From an uncultured Granulosicoccus sp. (GTDB lineage Bacteria; Pseudomonadota; Gammaproteobacteria; Granulosicoccales; Granulosicoccaceae), in assembly GCA_947499955.1 (NCBI GenBank), contig CANMQI010000007.1, positions 328,732 to 392,731 of the forward strand: a stretch of 64,000 bases of DNA, written 5' to 3'. Both the position numbers and the translations under genes were made by a program. Position 1 is the first letter of the stretch, and every line of letters starts with the position of its first letter. Positions 18,637 through 28,553 of this stretch are shown here, piece by piece. The notes beneath the pieces are model-generated. The model did no database searches. It saw only the letters and a program-made list of their open reading frames with translations, and had not been told where the DNA came from.

Positions 18637-19563
18637 CTACCACCCTCCGGATGCACCGCCGCCGCCAAAGCTGCCGCCGCCGCCGCTGAACCCACCACCG
18701 CCCAGGCTGCCGCCGCTACGAAATCCGCCGGTGCCAATAGGCATGTTGCGACGGACCCCGCCTGAACCACCGCCGCCTTTCCCCGATCCCATGAAGTACA
18801 CGACCAGAAATGCGACCACGGCTGCGGCCAGTCCGATGAGAAGGTTGCCGGTGCCGAGGCTTGCTGCCAGACCTGCAAAGCCGGCTGGGAAAGCGCCGTT
18901 GGCAGCCTTGCGATAACCGGTCTTGCGCAGCAGGTGGGGAATGCCCACCATGGCGATGAAGATCAGCGGTATGAAATTGCCGATCTGTCGAGTGAGGGGA
19001 TCGGAGCTGTTCTCATTGCTGTCAGCAGCCGTGTATTCACCCTGGATTGCCTGCAATATGGCGTTGACACCCTGCTGGATGCCTTGCGCAAAACTGCCCT
19101 TGCGAAATGCGGGCAGGATTTCGCGTTGGATGATGATGCTGGACAGAGCGTCGGTCAAGGCGCCTTCAAGGCCATAGCCGACCTCGATACGCACCTTGCG
19201 TTCATTGGGGGCAACCACCAGCAACACCCCGTTGTCATTCTCCGATGTGCCGATCTGCCAGAAGCGGCCAAGCCGATTGGCATAATCCGCTATGTCGCGT
19301 CCGTCCAGTGACTCGACGGTGGCGACAACCAGCTGGTTGCCGGTTTCCTGTTCATGCGCGTCCAGTTGTGCACTCAGAGCACTTTCCTGTGCATCGTCAA
19401 GCAGACTTGCCAGATCGACGACTCGCCCGCTCAGGGCTGGAAACTCGCCCTGCGCCTGCGCCTGGGCCAGAAAGGACAGGCCCAGAAGACACAATGCAAG
19501 CAGCAGCCGGCCCGGACTTGCGAATCGCAAACTCGTGTTTGGAAGGATCGTGTATTCAGCCAT
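18637..19563 (-). CDS. YgcG-family TPM-domain protein, secreted/membrane-anchored with Gly-rich tail
   Basis: The 308-residue protein has a signal peptide (LLLALCLLGLSFLAQAQA, about 19-37), then a TPM domain (about 40-180: GRVVDLASLLDDAQESAL, LVVATVESLDGRDIADYANRLG, NGVLLVVAPNERKVRIEVGYGLEG). One or two TM helices follow (IPLIFIAMVGIPHLL and LIGLAAAVVAFLVVYFMG). It ends in a Gly/Ser-rich tail with GGGGSFGGGGASGGW. This is the classic YgcG architecture, in which the Gly-rich end follows the membrane segment. It lies between lemA and a second TPM gene on the same strand. The family is linked by context to LemA in membrane-associated processes; no enzymatic activity is established here. Confidence 0.88.
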   Translation of the reverse strand: MAEYTILPNTSLRFASPGRLLLALCLLGLSFLAQAQAQGEFPALSGRVVDLASLLDDAQESALSAQLDAHEQETGNQLVVATVESLDGRDIADYANRLGRFWQIGTSENDNGVLLVVAPNERKVRIEVGYGLEGALTDALSSIIIQREILPAFRKGSFAQGIQQGVNAILQAIQGEYTAADSNENSSDPLTRQIGNFIPLIFIAMVGIPHLLRKTGYRKAANGAFPAGFAGLAASLGTGNLLIGLAAAVVAFLVVYFMGSGKGGGGSGGVRRNMPIGTGGFRSGGSLGGGGFSGGGGSFGGGGASGGW

Positions 19564-19607
19564 GAATATCTGCCTGGGCCGAGGAGGTGCTACGCCCGCT
19601 GATGAAA

Positions 19608-20207
19608 TCAGTTCGTGTTGAATTCGACGGTCGGATTGACGGCATCAGCTTCGCTGATCGTGAAATTTTCCTTGGGCTGCATGTCCGAATACATGAAACG
19701 GTGCCACCAGCGACCGGGAATGGTGCGCAATTCCGTGTTGTAGGTCTGAACAGCCTGGATATAGTCCCGTCGGGCTACGCTGATCCTGTTCTCGGTGCCT
19801 TCCAGTTGTTGCTGAAGGGCGAGAAAGTTTTCATTGGATTTCAGGTCGGGATAGGCTTCCACCACGACCATCAGGCGCTGCAGTGCAGAACTCAGGGCGC
19901 CCTGATTAGCCTGGAACTGCTGGAAGGCTTCGGGGTCGGTCAGAATCTCCGGGGAGATATTCATCTGGGATACCCGGGTACGCGCTTCGGTGACTTCGGT
20001 GAGCACATCGCGCTCCTGGCTGGCAAAACCTTCGACGGTATTGACAAGATTCGGAATCAGGTCGGCGCGTCGCTTGTACTGGTTCTGCACTTCGCTCCAT
20101 CGACCGTTGACAGCCTCGTCGTAGGTTGGAATGTTGTTGATGCCACAGCCGCTGAGCACAACCAGGGCTATCAGGGCACAAAGGCTTCGAAAGGGCTTGC
20201 TGATCAC
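19608..20207 (-). CDS. lemA: LemA family lipoprotein
   Basis: The 199-residue protein starts with a lipoprotein signal ending in the lipobox LSGC (cysteine about 21), then the LemA four-helix core: YDEAVNGRWSEVQNQYKRRADLIPNLVNTVEG (about 29-60), AEARTRV-like helix, ALQRLMVVVEAYPDLKSNENF (about 109-129) and TENRISVARRDYIQAVQTYN. LemA proteins are coiled-coil membrane-tethered proteins of uncertain function. It is the first gene of a three-gene operon with two TPM-domain proteins, the common LemA/YgcG association. Its 5' region faces the ABC-F gene. Confidence 0.93.
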   Translation of the reverse strand: MISKPFRSLCALIALVVLSGCGINNIPTYDEAVNGRWSEVQNQYKRRADLIPNLVNTVEGFASQERDVLTEVTEARTRVSQMNISPEILTDPEAFQQFQANQGALSSALQRLMVVVEAYPDLKSNENFLALQQQLEGTENRISVARRDYIQAVQTYNTELRTIPGRWWHRFMYSDMQPKENFTISEADAVNPTVEFNTN

Positions 20208-20370
20208 GATAAAGTTCTCCGTTCTGATGCAGCGGATGATAGCAGAAGCCCTCCCGCGGCCCGGCGCCGGGTGTCAGCTTGCGCTACTGCGTCGAGTGAA
20301 TAATCGTGTCATGCCAAACGCGGGAAAACGAATGGATTCTCGTGCCTCCGTAGTGGGTAGAATGCCGGGT

Positions 20371-22335
20371 ATGCTCAGTTTCAATGATGTCGCCTGTAGA
20401 CGCGACGGTAAACGCCTGTTTGGCGATGTCAACTTCGTGATTCATGCTGGCCAGAAGGTCGGGCTGACCGGTGCCAATGGTACGGGCAAGTCGAGCCTGT
20501 TCGCCATGATCCGCGGCGCTCTGGAGCCGGATACCGGCAGTATCAGTCTGCAGCAGCATGTGGGAATCACGCATGTTGCACAGGAAACGCCGTCCTCCGA
20601 ACGCTCGGCGCTGGATTATGTCATCGATGGCGATGAGCGTATCCGCAAGCTGCAGAGCGCCATTGAAAACTGTCCCGATGAGCAGGGTGAGCGATTGGCC
20701 AGCCTGCTGGCAGATCTGGAACAGGCCGGCGGTTACACCGTGAATTCGCGTGCCGGTGCCTTGCTCAATGGTCTGGGCTTTGCCACCAGTCAGCATCAGT
20801 GGCCGGTGTCGCGTTTTTCCGGAGGCTGGCGCATGCGTCTGAATCTCGGGCAGGCGCTGATGAGCCCGAATGAACTGCTGTTGCTGGATGAGCCGACCAA
20901 CCACCTGGATCTGGATGCCGTGTTGTGGCTGGAAAGCTGGCTACGTCAGCGTGAGGGCACACTGATTCTGGTGTCGCATGACCGTGAATTTCTCGATGCG
21001 GTGACCAATATGACGCTGCATATCGAATCCGAGGAAGTCACGCTGGTCAGCGGCAATTACACAGCCTTCGAACGCTGGCGGGCTGCACGGCTCAGTAATC
21101 AGCAGGCAGAGCACGAGAAGGCACAGGCACGGCGCCGTGAATTACAGGGGTTTGTGGATCGTTTCCGTGCCAAGGCCAGCAAGGCGCGGCAGGCACAGAG
21201 TCGTTTGAAAATGCTGGAACGACTGGGTGAAACACAGGCAGTGCGTCCCGATTCCCCCTTCACCTTCGGTTTTCGTACGCCTGACACCATGCCCAGCCCC
21301 TTGATCGTGCTGCAAAAGGCTGATCTGGGCTACGGCGACACCAAGGTACTGAACAAGGTCAATCTGACGGTGCAGGGGGGCGATCGCATCGGTTTGCTGG
21401 GAGTCAACGGTGCCGGTAAATCCACCCTGGTCAAAGCATTGGTTGGTTCTCTGTCGCTGCAGGCCGGCAGTCGAGTGCCTGCACAGAAACTGCGCATTGG
21501 TTATTTTGCTCAGCATCAGGTGGATCAGTTGCGTTCGGACCAGACGCCCTTACAGGCCTTGATGAGTCATGACCCCAAGTTGAGTGAAACCCAGGCACGC
21601 ACATTCCTGGGAACATTCGGCTTTGCCGGTGATCGTGCCCTGCAGGTGACATCCACCCTATCGGGTGGTGAACGCGCGCGGCTGGCTCTGTCGCTGATTG
21701 TTCAGGCACGCCCCAATCTGCTGTTACTGGATGAACCCACGAACCATCTCGACATTGTCATGCGGCAAGCCCTGGCTGATGCGCTGGTAGCCTTTGAGGG
21801 GGCCCTGCTGGTGATTTCGCACGATAGAACGATGTTGCGATCAGTGGTCGATGATCTTTGGCTGGTGGCTGGCGGCGAACTGAAACCGTTCGATGATGAT
21901 CTGGACGGTTACGCACGCTGGCTGGCCAATCAGCGGCAGAGCGTTGCCTCGGAGCCGGATGCCGAGGCTGCGCAGGCTGACGATGACGCTATCGCCGACC
22001 CGTCGTGTGCGACTGGAACAAGCGCTGCATCCGTGGCTCCGGATCGACGCACTCAGAAACGACTCGATGCGGAACGGCGTACCCGACTGGCACCGCTGAG
22101 CCGTGCCGTGACGAACCATGAGAAGTTGCTGGACAAGGCGAGTAACCGTCTTGCAATGGTGCGCGAAAAGTTGAGTGATGAAGGGCTATACAATGATGAA
22201 AGAAAGGCAGAATTGACAGAATTTCTCGCAGAAGAGCTGGCCGCTCGTCAGGAAGTGGACAATGCGGAAGAGAAATTGCTTGAGAGCATGGAATTACTCG
22301 AATCAGCCAGCCAGGCACCAGAGGAAAAACGATGA
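20371..22335 (+). CDS. ABC-F family ATPase, YheS-like
   Basis: ABC-F proteins are soluble twin-ATPase factors acting on the ribosome. The protein has 654 residues from ATG 20371 (MLSFNDVACRRDGKRLFGDV). The first ATPase has Walker A GANGTGKSS (about 34-42), signature FSGGWRMRLNLGQAL and LLLLDEPTNHLD. A basic linker rich in R, A and Q (about 245-285) follows, then the second ATPase with Walker A GVNGAGKST, signature LSGGERARLALSL and a second LLLLDEPTNHLD. QETPSSERSALDYVIDGDER closely resembles the YheS subgroup. The C-terminal tail is an Ala/Asp-rich stretch and a coiled coil (about 565-654). A longer in-frame extension back to 20131 overlaps lemA and is not supported. Its stop overlaps the next start (ATGA). 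Confidence 0.9.
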   Translation: MLSFNDVACRRDGKRLFGDVNFVIHAGQKVGLTGANGTGKSSLFAMIRGALEPDTGSISLQQHVGITHVAQETPSSERSALDYVIDGDERIRKLQSAIENCPDEQGERLASLLADLEQAGGYTVNSRAGALLNGLGFATSQHQWPVSRFSGGWRMRLNLGQALMSPNELLLLDEPTNHLDLDAVLWLESWLRQREGTLILVSHDREFLDAVTNMTLHIESEEVTLVSGNYTAFERWRAARLSNQQAEHEKAQARRRELQGFVDRFRAKASKARQAQSRLKMLERLGETQAVRPDSPFTFGFRTPDTMPSPLIVLQKADLGYGDTKVLNKVNLTVQGGDRIGLLGVNGAGKSTLVKALVGSLSLQAGSRVPAQKLRIGYFAQHQVDQLRSDQTPLQALMSHDPKLSETQARTFLGTFGFAGDRALQVTSTLSGGERARLALSLIVQARPNLLLLDEPTNHLDIVMRQALADALVAFEGALLVISHDRTMLRSVVDDLWLVAGGELKPFDDDLDGYARWLANQRQSVASEPDAEAAQADDDAIADPSCATGTSAASVAPDRRTQKRLDAERRTRLAPLSRAVTNHEKLLDKASNRLAMVREKLSDEGLYNDERKAELTEFLAEELAARQEVDNAEEKLLESMELLESASQAPEEKR

Positions 22336-23072
22336 CTTTCAAAAAGCTACGCAAGACAGGTTCATGGGCCACGCTGCTGGTCGCCACGGTTACATGGTTG
22401 CCCGGTGTGCTTCAGGCAGACTCTCTGGGAGCCCTGAGTAACCTCGATCAGGAAAAATTCGAAGAGCTGGCTGAAAATCTCGGTGCAGCGACCCATTACA
22501 AGGGTGTTACCCCTGCCGAAGGACTGGGCATCATCGGCTTCGACGTGGGCATCGTGCTGTCGAGCACGGATATCAACAGCGACCTGTTCGATGAAGCCAG
22601 TGAAGGTTCGTTCGACGGCAGCGCATTCAATCTGGCACGCGTTCAGGTCCACAAGGGGCTGCCTTTCGGTCTGGACATCGGCGCATCGGTGGCCAAGGGC
22701 ATCGACAACGATGCAACGGTGTTGGGTGCGGAAGTGCGCTACAGCCTGCTTGATGGTGGCGTTGTGTCGCCGGCGGTCGGTATTCGGGCCAGTTACAGCC
22801 AGATGGAAGGTATCGATGATCTGGATGTGAACAACGCGGCGCTGGAACTGAGCGTCTCCAAGGGCTTCCTGATGTTCACTCCCTATGCCGGCATCGGTAT
22901 CGTGCGCACCACCGCCGATCCGGCTGCAGAAACGGGTCTGGCAGAAGAGTCGGTGGATCTGGAAAAACTGTATGTAGGCCTCACTATCAATCTGGGTGTT
23001 GCGATAACTCTGGAAGCCGATCAGACTGGTGATATCGAGACCTACACTGCCAAGGCAGGCATACGATTCTAG
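22332..23072 (+). CDS. Predicted outer-membrane beta-barrel protein, unknown function
   Basis: The 246-residue product has a signal peptide (residues 1-29, TLLVATVTWLPGVLQA) and alternating-residue strands with aromatic girdles, ending with an aromatic-terminal strand (AKAGIRF), typical of small outer-membrane barrels. I recognise no named family; a DUF6588-like assignment is a guess. Start ATG 22332 overlaps the stop of the ABC-F gene by four bases (ATGA), so translation is probably coupled. The sequence has GIDIGASVAKGIDN-like and GIRASYSQMEGIDDL segments, without visible cysteines. Confidence 0.65.
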   Translation: MTFKKLRKTGSWATLLVATVTWLPGVLQADSLGALSNLDQEKFEELAENLGAATHYKGVTPAEGLGIIGFDVGIVLSSTDINSDLFDEASEGSFDGSAFNLARVQVHKGLPFGLDIGASVAKGIDNDATVLGAEVRYSLLDGGVVSPAVGIRASYSQMEGIDDLDVNNAALELSVSKGFLMFTPYAGIGIVRTTADPAAETGLAEESVDLEKLYVGLTINLGVAITLEADQTGDIETYTAKAGIRF

Positions 23073-23127
23073 GCGTCGGGCAAGTCGCCTCGTTCGGCGA
23101 CTGCAACTGACCGGAGAACAGATTCAG

Positions 23128-23382
23128 ATGACAGACACGAGTAACCCACCAGGAACTGGTACGACACAAGGTTCTGGATCCGATGTACGCCCCGGTACCA
23201 GTTTCTGGCGCATTGCCCAGAGCGTTGGTGCGGGTCTGATCGGTGTTCAGTCCAGGAAGAACCGCGAGCGTGATTTTACCGAAGGCAAGCCGATACACTT
23301 CCTTGTGGGTGGTGTGATTGGTACCGTCCTGTTTCTGCTGGCCGTCTGGCTTCTGGTTCAATACCTGCTGGCGACCAGCTGA
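23128..23382 (+). CDS. DUF2970 small membrane protein
   Basis: The 84-residue protein has the DUF2970 signature: FWRIAQSVGAGLIGVQSRKNRERDF (about 26-50, part), followed by one transmembrane helix (HFLVGGVIGTVLFLLAVWLLVQYLL, in part). The N-terminus is a Gly/Thr/Ser-rich flexible stretch. Start ATG 23128 has ccggag upstream with suitable spacing; the longer frame from 23029 would overlap the previous gene. Members are short single-span proteins of unknown function, common in Gammaproteobacteria. Confidence 0.8.
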   Translation: MTDTSNPPGTGTTQGSGSDVRPGTSFWRIAQSVGAGLIGVQSRKNRERDFTEGKPIHFLVGGVIGTVLFLLAVWLLVQYLLATS

Positions 23383-23494
23383 AGCGTTCTGACTGAAACA
23401 GCCACCGGTGAGTTGCATCGCGTCGGCTAGGGCCGTGTCAGCCTGAGCGGCTGCACCAGCTGCATGCCAGCGCGCGCTCAGCGCACGCCGTTCA

Positions 23495-23518
23495 TCCGCA
23501 GTGCTTACGCACTGCGGA
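23495..23518. terminator. 10-bp perfect hairpin between DUF2970 gene and valS
   Basis: tccgcagtgc and gcactgcgga flank a TTAC loop, a perfect 10-bp stem between the convergent DUF2970 gene and valS. No T-run is evident on either side, so it may work as a bidirectional or Rho-assisted end. Confidence 0.5.
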
Positions 23519-23529
23519 CAGGGTGCTGA

Positions 23530-26328
23530 CTACATGGCGGCGATACGTTCTCGCTGCTGTTCCAACTGCTGCAATGAGGTATTGGCCTCATCGAGCTTGC
23601 GCTGCTCGGCTTCGACCACACTGGCAGGCGCCTTGGCCGTAAAGCCGGCATTGCCCAATTTACCGCTCAAACTGGTGACCAGCTTGGTCAGCTTGTCTAC
23701 TTCCCGTGTCAAACGCGCCAGCTCGGCATCCTTGTCGATCAATCCGGCCATCGGAATCAACAGTTTGAGTTGATCGACCAGCGAAACTGCCGATTCGGGC
23801 GCTTCGGCGTTGGCATCGAGTACCGTGATCGTATCGAGCCGTGCCAGTGAGATCAGCAACTCGCGATGTCGCTCCAGGCGATCGATATCGACCGCAGAGG
23901 ACTCTGCAAAGTAGAGAGGCAGACGCTTGCCGGGGTTGATGTTCATCTCCGAACGAATACGACGCACACCCATGACCACCTGCTTGACCCATTCGATTTC
24001 CTCCAGCGCCTGCTGATCGACAAGCTCGGCGTCACTGATCGGGTAGGGCTGCAGAGAGATGGTGTCTCCGGATTTGCCTGCCAGAGGGGCAAGCTGTTGC
24101 CATAGTTCCTCGGTAATGAACGGCATGATCGGGTGAGCCAGTCGCAGAGTGGTTTCCAGTACACGAACCAGCGTGATACGTGTGGCCTGCTTCTGCTCCT
24201 CGCTCGCGTCACCATTGAGGATCGGCTTGGCCATTTCCAGATACCAATCGCAGTACTCGTTCCAGATGAACTCGTACAAGGCAGTTGCTGCCAGATCGAA
24301 ACGGTACTCGTCGATATGGGTGGCAACAGCCGCTTCGGTCTGTTGCAGTTGACTGATGATCCAGCGATCGATGGGATTGCGCTCGGCGGGGACATGGCTT
24401 GCGTCCATGCCTTCGGTATTCATCAGAACGTAGCGGGTGGCGTTGAACAACTTGTTGCAGAAGTTGCGATAACCCTCGACCCGTTTCAGATCAAAGCGGA
24501 TATCACGCCCGTTCGAGGCCAGTGAGGCAAAGGTGAAACGCAGCGCATCGGTGCCATAGCTTGGAATACCATCGGCAAATTCCTTGCGCGTCTGCGCTTC
24601 GATGGCCTTGGCCTTGTGATCCTGCATGAGGTTGGCGGTACGCTTTTCAACCAGTGCTTCCAGTTCGATGCCATCGATGATATCCAGCGGATCAAGCACA
24701 TTACCCTTGGATTTGGACATCTTCTGGCCGGAAGAATCTCGCACCAGGCCGTGCATGTAGACATCACGGAACGGCACTTCGCCGTCCATGAAATAGGTGC
24801 CGAACATGACCATGCGGGCCACCCAGAAGAAGATGATGTCAAAGCCTGTGACCAGTACCGTACCGGGGTAGAAAGTCTGCAGCCGCTCGGTATTCTCCGG
24901 CCAGCCCAGCGTGGCGAAGGGCCACAGTGCCGATGAGAACCAGGTATCCAGCACATCGTCGTCCTGACGCAAGGGGAGCTCTGCCGCCAGTGAATACTTG
25001 CTGCGAACGGCAGCTTCACTCTCTGCCACGTAGATGTTGCCAGCCTCGTCATACCAGGCGGGTATGCGGTGTCCCCACCAGATCTGGCGGCTGATGCACC
25101 AGTCTTCGATGTTCTCCAGCCACTGATTGTAGGTTCGAGACCAGTTACCCGGTACGAAATCGATACGGCCGCTGGAGACAGCATCCAACGAGGGCTTGAT
25201 GATGGCGGTGTGACCGCCAGGGCGACCGTCTGGTAGTTCGTCCCGTGTCAGGTCGACATACCATTGATCGGTCAGGTAAGGCTCTACCACGGCACCTGAG
25301 CGATCCCCGCGCGGCACCATCAGTTTATGTGCCTTGGTTTCAACCAGCAGTCCGGCTGCGTCCATGTCCGCGATGATTCGCTTGCGGGCCTCGTAGCGAT
25401 CCAGACCACGATAGGCGTCAGGCACCGAGTCGTTCATCGCCGCATCGTTGGTGAGCACGTTGATGACTTCAAGATTGTGTCGCAATCCCAGTGCATGGTC
25501 GTTGAAGTCATGCGCAGGGGTGATCTTGACGCAACCGGAACCGAACTCCGGGTCGACGTAGTCGTCGGCCACGATGGGAATTTCGCGACCCACCAGTGGC
25601 AAGGTGATGGTCTTGCCCACCAGGTGACGGAAGCGCTCGTCATCGGGATGCACGGCAACGGCCGTATCACCCAGCAGGGTCTCGGGGCGGGTGGTGGCAA
25701 TGACCAGCGAGCCGCTGCCATCGGTCAATGGATAGCGGAAATGCCACAGACTGCCATCTTCCTCTTCACTGAGTACTTCCAGATCGGACAAGGCGGTGTG
25801 CAGTACCGGGTCCCAGTTGACCAGTCGCTTGCCACGATAGATAAGGCCATCGTCATGCAGCCGGATGAAGACATCCTGCACAGCCTTGGACATGCCTTCG
25901 TCCATGGTGAAGCGTTCTGCCTGCCAGTCGGGTGAGGCACCCAGGCGGCGCAGTTGGCGCGTGATGTTGCCACCCGATTCTTCCTTCCACTGCCAGACTC
26001 TTTCCAGGAAGGCTTCACGGCCCAGGTCGTGGCGCGTCTTGCCTTCCTTGTTGATCTGTCGTTCCACCAGCATCTGCGTGGCGATACCGGCATGATCGCA
26101 GCCGGGCTGCCACAGAGTATTGTCACCGAGCATGCGGTGATAACGGATCAGGGCATCCATGATGGTGTCCTGAAAGGCATGACCCATGTGCAGAGTGCCC
26201 GTCACATTGGGTGGCGGGATCATGATGCAATAAGGTTTGCCATCACCCTGGGGGGCAAAGTAGCCGTTCTCTTCCCAGGTGCTGTACCAACGTTCTTCGA
26301 TGGCTTTGGGGTTATATGTCTTGTCCAT
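23530..26328 (-). CDS. valS: Valyl-tRNA synthetase
   Basis: ValS charges tRNA-Val and edits misactivated threonine. The 932-residue protein has the class I signature motifs: [15 protein letters not shown] (HMGH, about residues 38-52) and [12 protein letters not shown] (about 534). The CP1 editing insertion lies between them (about 190-340, [19 protein letters not shown]). An anticodon-binding helical domain follows, and a C-terminal coiled coil (about 870-932) rich in R, E, L and K. The start ATG at 26328 is clear. It converges on the DUF2970 gene and lies downstream of holC and pepA in the order pepA-holC-valS, conserved in this class. Confidence 0.98.
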   Translation of the reverse strand: MDKTYNPKAIEERWYSTWEENGYFAPQGDGKPYCIMIPPPNVTGTLHMGHAFQDTIMDALIRYHRMLGDNTLWQPGCDHAGIATQMLVERQINKEGKTRHDLGREAFLERVWQWKEESGGNITRQLRRLGASPDWQAERFTMDEGMSKAVQDVFIRLHDDGLIYRGKRLVNWDPVLHTALSDLEVLSEEEDGSLWHFRYPLTDGSGSLVIATTRPETLLGDTAVAVHPDDERFRHLVGKTITLPLVGREIPIVADDYVDPEFGSGCVKITPAHDFNDHALGLRHNLEVINVLTNDAAMNDSVPDAYRGLDRYEARKRIIADMDAAGLLVETKAHKLMVPRGDRSGAVVEPYLTDQWYVDLTRDELPDGRPGGHTAIIKPSLDAVSSGRIDFVPGNWSRTYNQWLENIEDWCISRQIWWGHRIPAWYDEAGNIYVAESEAAVRSKYSLAAELPLRQDDDVLDTWFSSALWPFATLGWPENTERLQTFYPGTVLVTGFDIIFFWVARMVMFGTYFMDGEVPFRDVYMHGLVRDSSGQKMSKSKGNVLDPLDIIDGIELEALVEKRTANLMQDHKAKAIEAQTRKEFADGIPSYGTDALRFTFASLASNGRDIRFDLKRVEGYRNFCNKLFNATRYVLMNTEGMDASHVPAERNPIDRWIISQLQQTEAAVATHIDEYRFDLAATALYEFIWNEYCDWYLEMAKPILNGDASEEQKQATRITLVRVLETTLRLAHPIMPFITEELWQQLAPLAGKSGDTISLQPYPISDAELVDQQALEEIEWVKQVVMGVRRIRSEMNINPGKRLPLYFAESSAVDIDRLERHRELLISLARLDTITVLDANAEAPESAVSLVDQLKLLIPMAGLIDKDAELARLTREVDKLTKLVTSLSGKLGNAGFTAKAPASVVEAEQRKLDEANTSLQQLEQQRERIAAM

Positions 26329-26462
26329 CGGGATAGTCTACTTCTTCGGTTGCGTCTGGGGGCTGTGTAGTGGCGGCACAAGACAGTTCACGGTAGCGCT
26401 TGTTCCAGAACTACCTCGATCTGTCTGGCCGGGGTCAGAGTATAAATGCAGTTGGGTTCACG

Positions 26463-26900
26463 TCACGCAATCTTGTGATGATGCAGTGGGTAACCGCGCT
26501 GCTGGTAGAAGCGATAGCGCAGGCGCCCGGCACCTTGCACCTCGGGCTGCTCGTTGACGACTTCCAGCGTTCTGTCAAAGCGTGAGAAAAACGAGGGGAC
26601 CTCTGTCGCCAGATTGATCAGCAGATTGCGATCATTGCCCGGCATGCCTGAGGACAGGAGTACCGGGTCATTGTCACTGCTGCTGACAACATGTTCAGTG
26701 GGCAGTCGGTGATGACCTATGAAGCTCATGGCGCGAAAATCCCACAAGGATCTGTCCAGCTGCTCGAGTTGCTGTTCCGAATCACTGTAGATGAAAACCT
26801 TCTGCCGGGCGCCCACAGCCTTTTCGGCCAGTTTGCAGACCAGATGAAGTCGTGCCAGCGGGTCAATTCCCGCCAGCACGTAAAAGTCGATCCTGGTCAC
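26463..26900 (-). CDS. holC: DNA polymerase III chi subunit
   Basis: Chi binds psi of the clamp loader and single-stranded DNA-binding protein, linking the replisome to SSB. The 145-residue product has the conserved start MTRIDFYVLAGIDPLARLHLVCKLAEKA (in part), VFIYSDSEQQLEQLDRSLWDF and HVVSSSDNDPVLLSSG with the family end GRLRYRFYQQRGYPLHHHKI. The adjacent gene is pepA 4 bases upstream, then valS downstream, the pepA-holC-valS order common in gammaproteobacteria. Confidence 0.93.
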   Translation of the reverse strand: MTRIDFYVLAGIDPLARLHLVCKLAEKAVGARQKVFIYSDSEQQLEQLDRSLWDFRAMSFIGHHRLPTEHVVSSSDNDPVLLSSGMPGNDRNLLINLATEVPSFFSRFDRTLEVVNEQPEVQGAGRLRYRFYQQRGYPLHHHKIA

Positions 26901-26904
26901 CGCT

Positions 26905-28395
26905 TCAATCCAGACGGTTGAACAGGTAGTTCATCAAGAGCGGGACCGGGCGACCGGTAGCACCCTTGTCCTTGCCACTGGTCCAGGCGGTTCCCGCAAT
27001 ATCCAGATGCGCCCAGTTGAACTGTGTAGCAAAACGCGAGAGAAAGCAGGCGGCCGTGATGGTGCCTGCAGGGCGGCCACCGATATTGGCCATGTCGGCA
27101 AAGTTGGAATCCAGCTGCGGTTGATAGTCGTCCCACAATGGCAGTGACCAGCAGCGGTCACCGCTCTGTTCGCCGGCGTCGATCAGGGCAGAGATCGTTT
27201 TCTGATCGTTGCCGAGGACGGCGCTGGCGACATGGCCCAGCGCGATGATGCAGGCTCCCGTGAGTGTGGCCATGTCGATGACGGTGTCCGGGTCGAAGCG
27301 TTCGGCATAGGTCAGGGCATCGCATAGCACGAGTCGGCCTTCAGCGTCAGTATTGAGTATCTCGATACTCTGGCCCGATAGTGACGTCACGACATCGCCG
27401 GGTCGAGCGGCATCGCCGTCAGGCATGTTCTCGGCCGCCGCGACGATACCGATGACATTCAGAGGGAGTTGCAGGCTTGCCACTGCATGCATGACACCGA
27501 AGACGCTGGCGGCGCCACACATGTCATATTTCATCTCATCCATGGAGTCGGACGGTTTGATGGAGATGCCGCCGGTATCGAATGTAACGCCCTTGCCAAT
27601 GAAAACGATGGGCTTGCCCGCGCGCTTGCGACCCTTGTGTTCCATGACGATAAGCTTGCCGGGCTGCTTGCTGCCGCGCGACACGGCCAGAAAGGCTCCC
27701 ATGCCCAGGGATTCCATCTCATCTTCATCGACGATGGTGGCAGTCAGTGATTCATGTTCGGCGGCGAGTGTCTCAGCCTGGACGGCAAGATAGGAGGGGG
27801 TACAGATATTGGGTGCAAGATTTCCCAGATCTCGCGTGAGCTGCATGCCTTTACCTGTCGAGACGCCGCGTTGTACCGCTGTTGTCACCGTTTCAAGCTG
27901 CGTTTTATCGATGCTCAGTACGCACTCTTCAAGAGCTGCGGCCGAGGGTGCATCACGGCGCGGGTGCAGCGTGAAGACATAGGCGCTGCTGACCAGATCC
28001 GTCGCCAGCTGTTCAGCCATGGATGCCGCTGACAAGGTGTCATCGGCAACAGCACTCAGGCAGTCACTGACAAGCAGGGTGGCAGGTGTTGCCAGTAGCG
28101 CCTTGCAGGCAGCCTTGCTGGAAGCTCGCCACGCACTCGCGCCGAACTCACGGCGTTCGCCGAGACCGACCAGCAGGACGCGCGAGGCGGCGGTACCGGG
28201 CAGTGCATGCAACAGCAGGGTTTCGGCCTTCCCGCCCTTGAAGTCTCCGCTGTCATATAACGCCTTGAGTTGCCCGTCGGAATCCTTGTCGATCTTGCGA
28301 GCAGCACCTTTCAGACGGCCATCGGCAAACAGAAAGAGCAGTTGACAGGCATTGTCAGCTGTTCGAGGCAAGCGGTTTGCAACATTGATCTGCAT
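26905..28395 (-). CDS. pepA: Leucyl aminopeptidase (PepA, M17)
   Basis: PepA is a hexameric two-metal aminopeptidase; in E. coli it also binds DNA (as XerB, in Xer recombination at plasmid sites). The 496-residue protein from ATG 28395 starts MQINVANRLPRTADN; the track's longer start adds an unlikely 20-residue stretch. The C-terminal catalytic domain has FIGKGVTFDTGGISIKPS (lysine and aspartate metal ligands, about 255-272), MKYDMCGAASVFG, and NTDAEGRLVLCDALTYA (about 335-351). It diverges from lptF; holC follows immediately. An inverted repeat (28430-28456) lies in the shared upstream region. Confidence 0.95.
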   Translation of the reverse strand: MQINVANRLPRTADNACQLLFLFADGRLKGAARKIDKDSDGQLKALYDSGDFKGGKAETLLLHALPGTAASRVLLVGLGERREFGASAWRASSKAACKALLATPATLLVSDCLSAVADDTLSAASMAEQLATDLVSSAYVFTLHPRRDAPSAAALEECVLSIDKTQLETVTTAVQRGVSTGKGMQLTRDLGNLAPNICTPSYLAVQAETLAAEHESLTATIVDEDEMESLGMGAFLAVSRGSKQPGKLIVMEHKGRKRAGKPIVFIGKGVTFDTGGISIKPSDSMDEMKYDMCGAASVFGVMHAVASLQLPLNVIGIVAAAENMPDGDAARPGDVVTSLSGQSIEILNTDAEGRLVLCDALTYAERFDPDTVIDMATLTGACIIALGHVASAVLGNDQKTISALIDAGEQSGDRCWSLPLWDDYQPQLDSNFADMANIGGRPAGTITAACFLSRFATQFNWAHLDIAGTAWTSGKDKGATGRPVPLLMNYLFNRLD

Positions 28396-28429
28396 GGGTT
28401 CTACAATTTCCGAGTATCTGTTCTCTACT

Positions 28430-28456
28430 AGTGTACTGCAGCTTATGAAGTACACT
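28430..28456. promoter_or_regulatory. 8-bp inverted repeat in the pepA-lptF divergent promoter region
   Basis: The half-sites AGTGTACT (28430-28437) and AGTACACT (28449-28456) are exact inverted repeats separated by 11 bases, centred about 47 bases upstream of the pepA ATG and about 110 before lptF. The position and symmetry suggest an operator, but the binding protein is unknown. Confidence 0.4.
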
Positions 28457-28553
28457 TGTCATTGGCAACCGTGAGTCTCACTTTGCCGGCGATGCTTGAG
28501 CTTGTGAAGACAGGCTGAACGTCAACTGCCTGTTCATGGATAAGCTGTTCACT

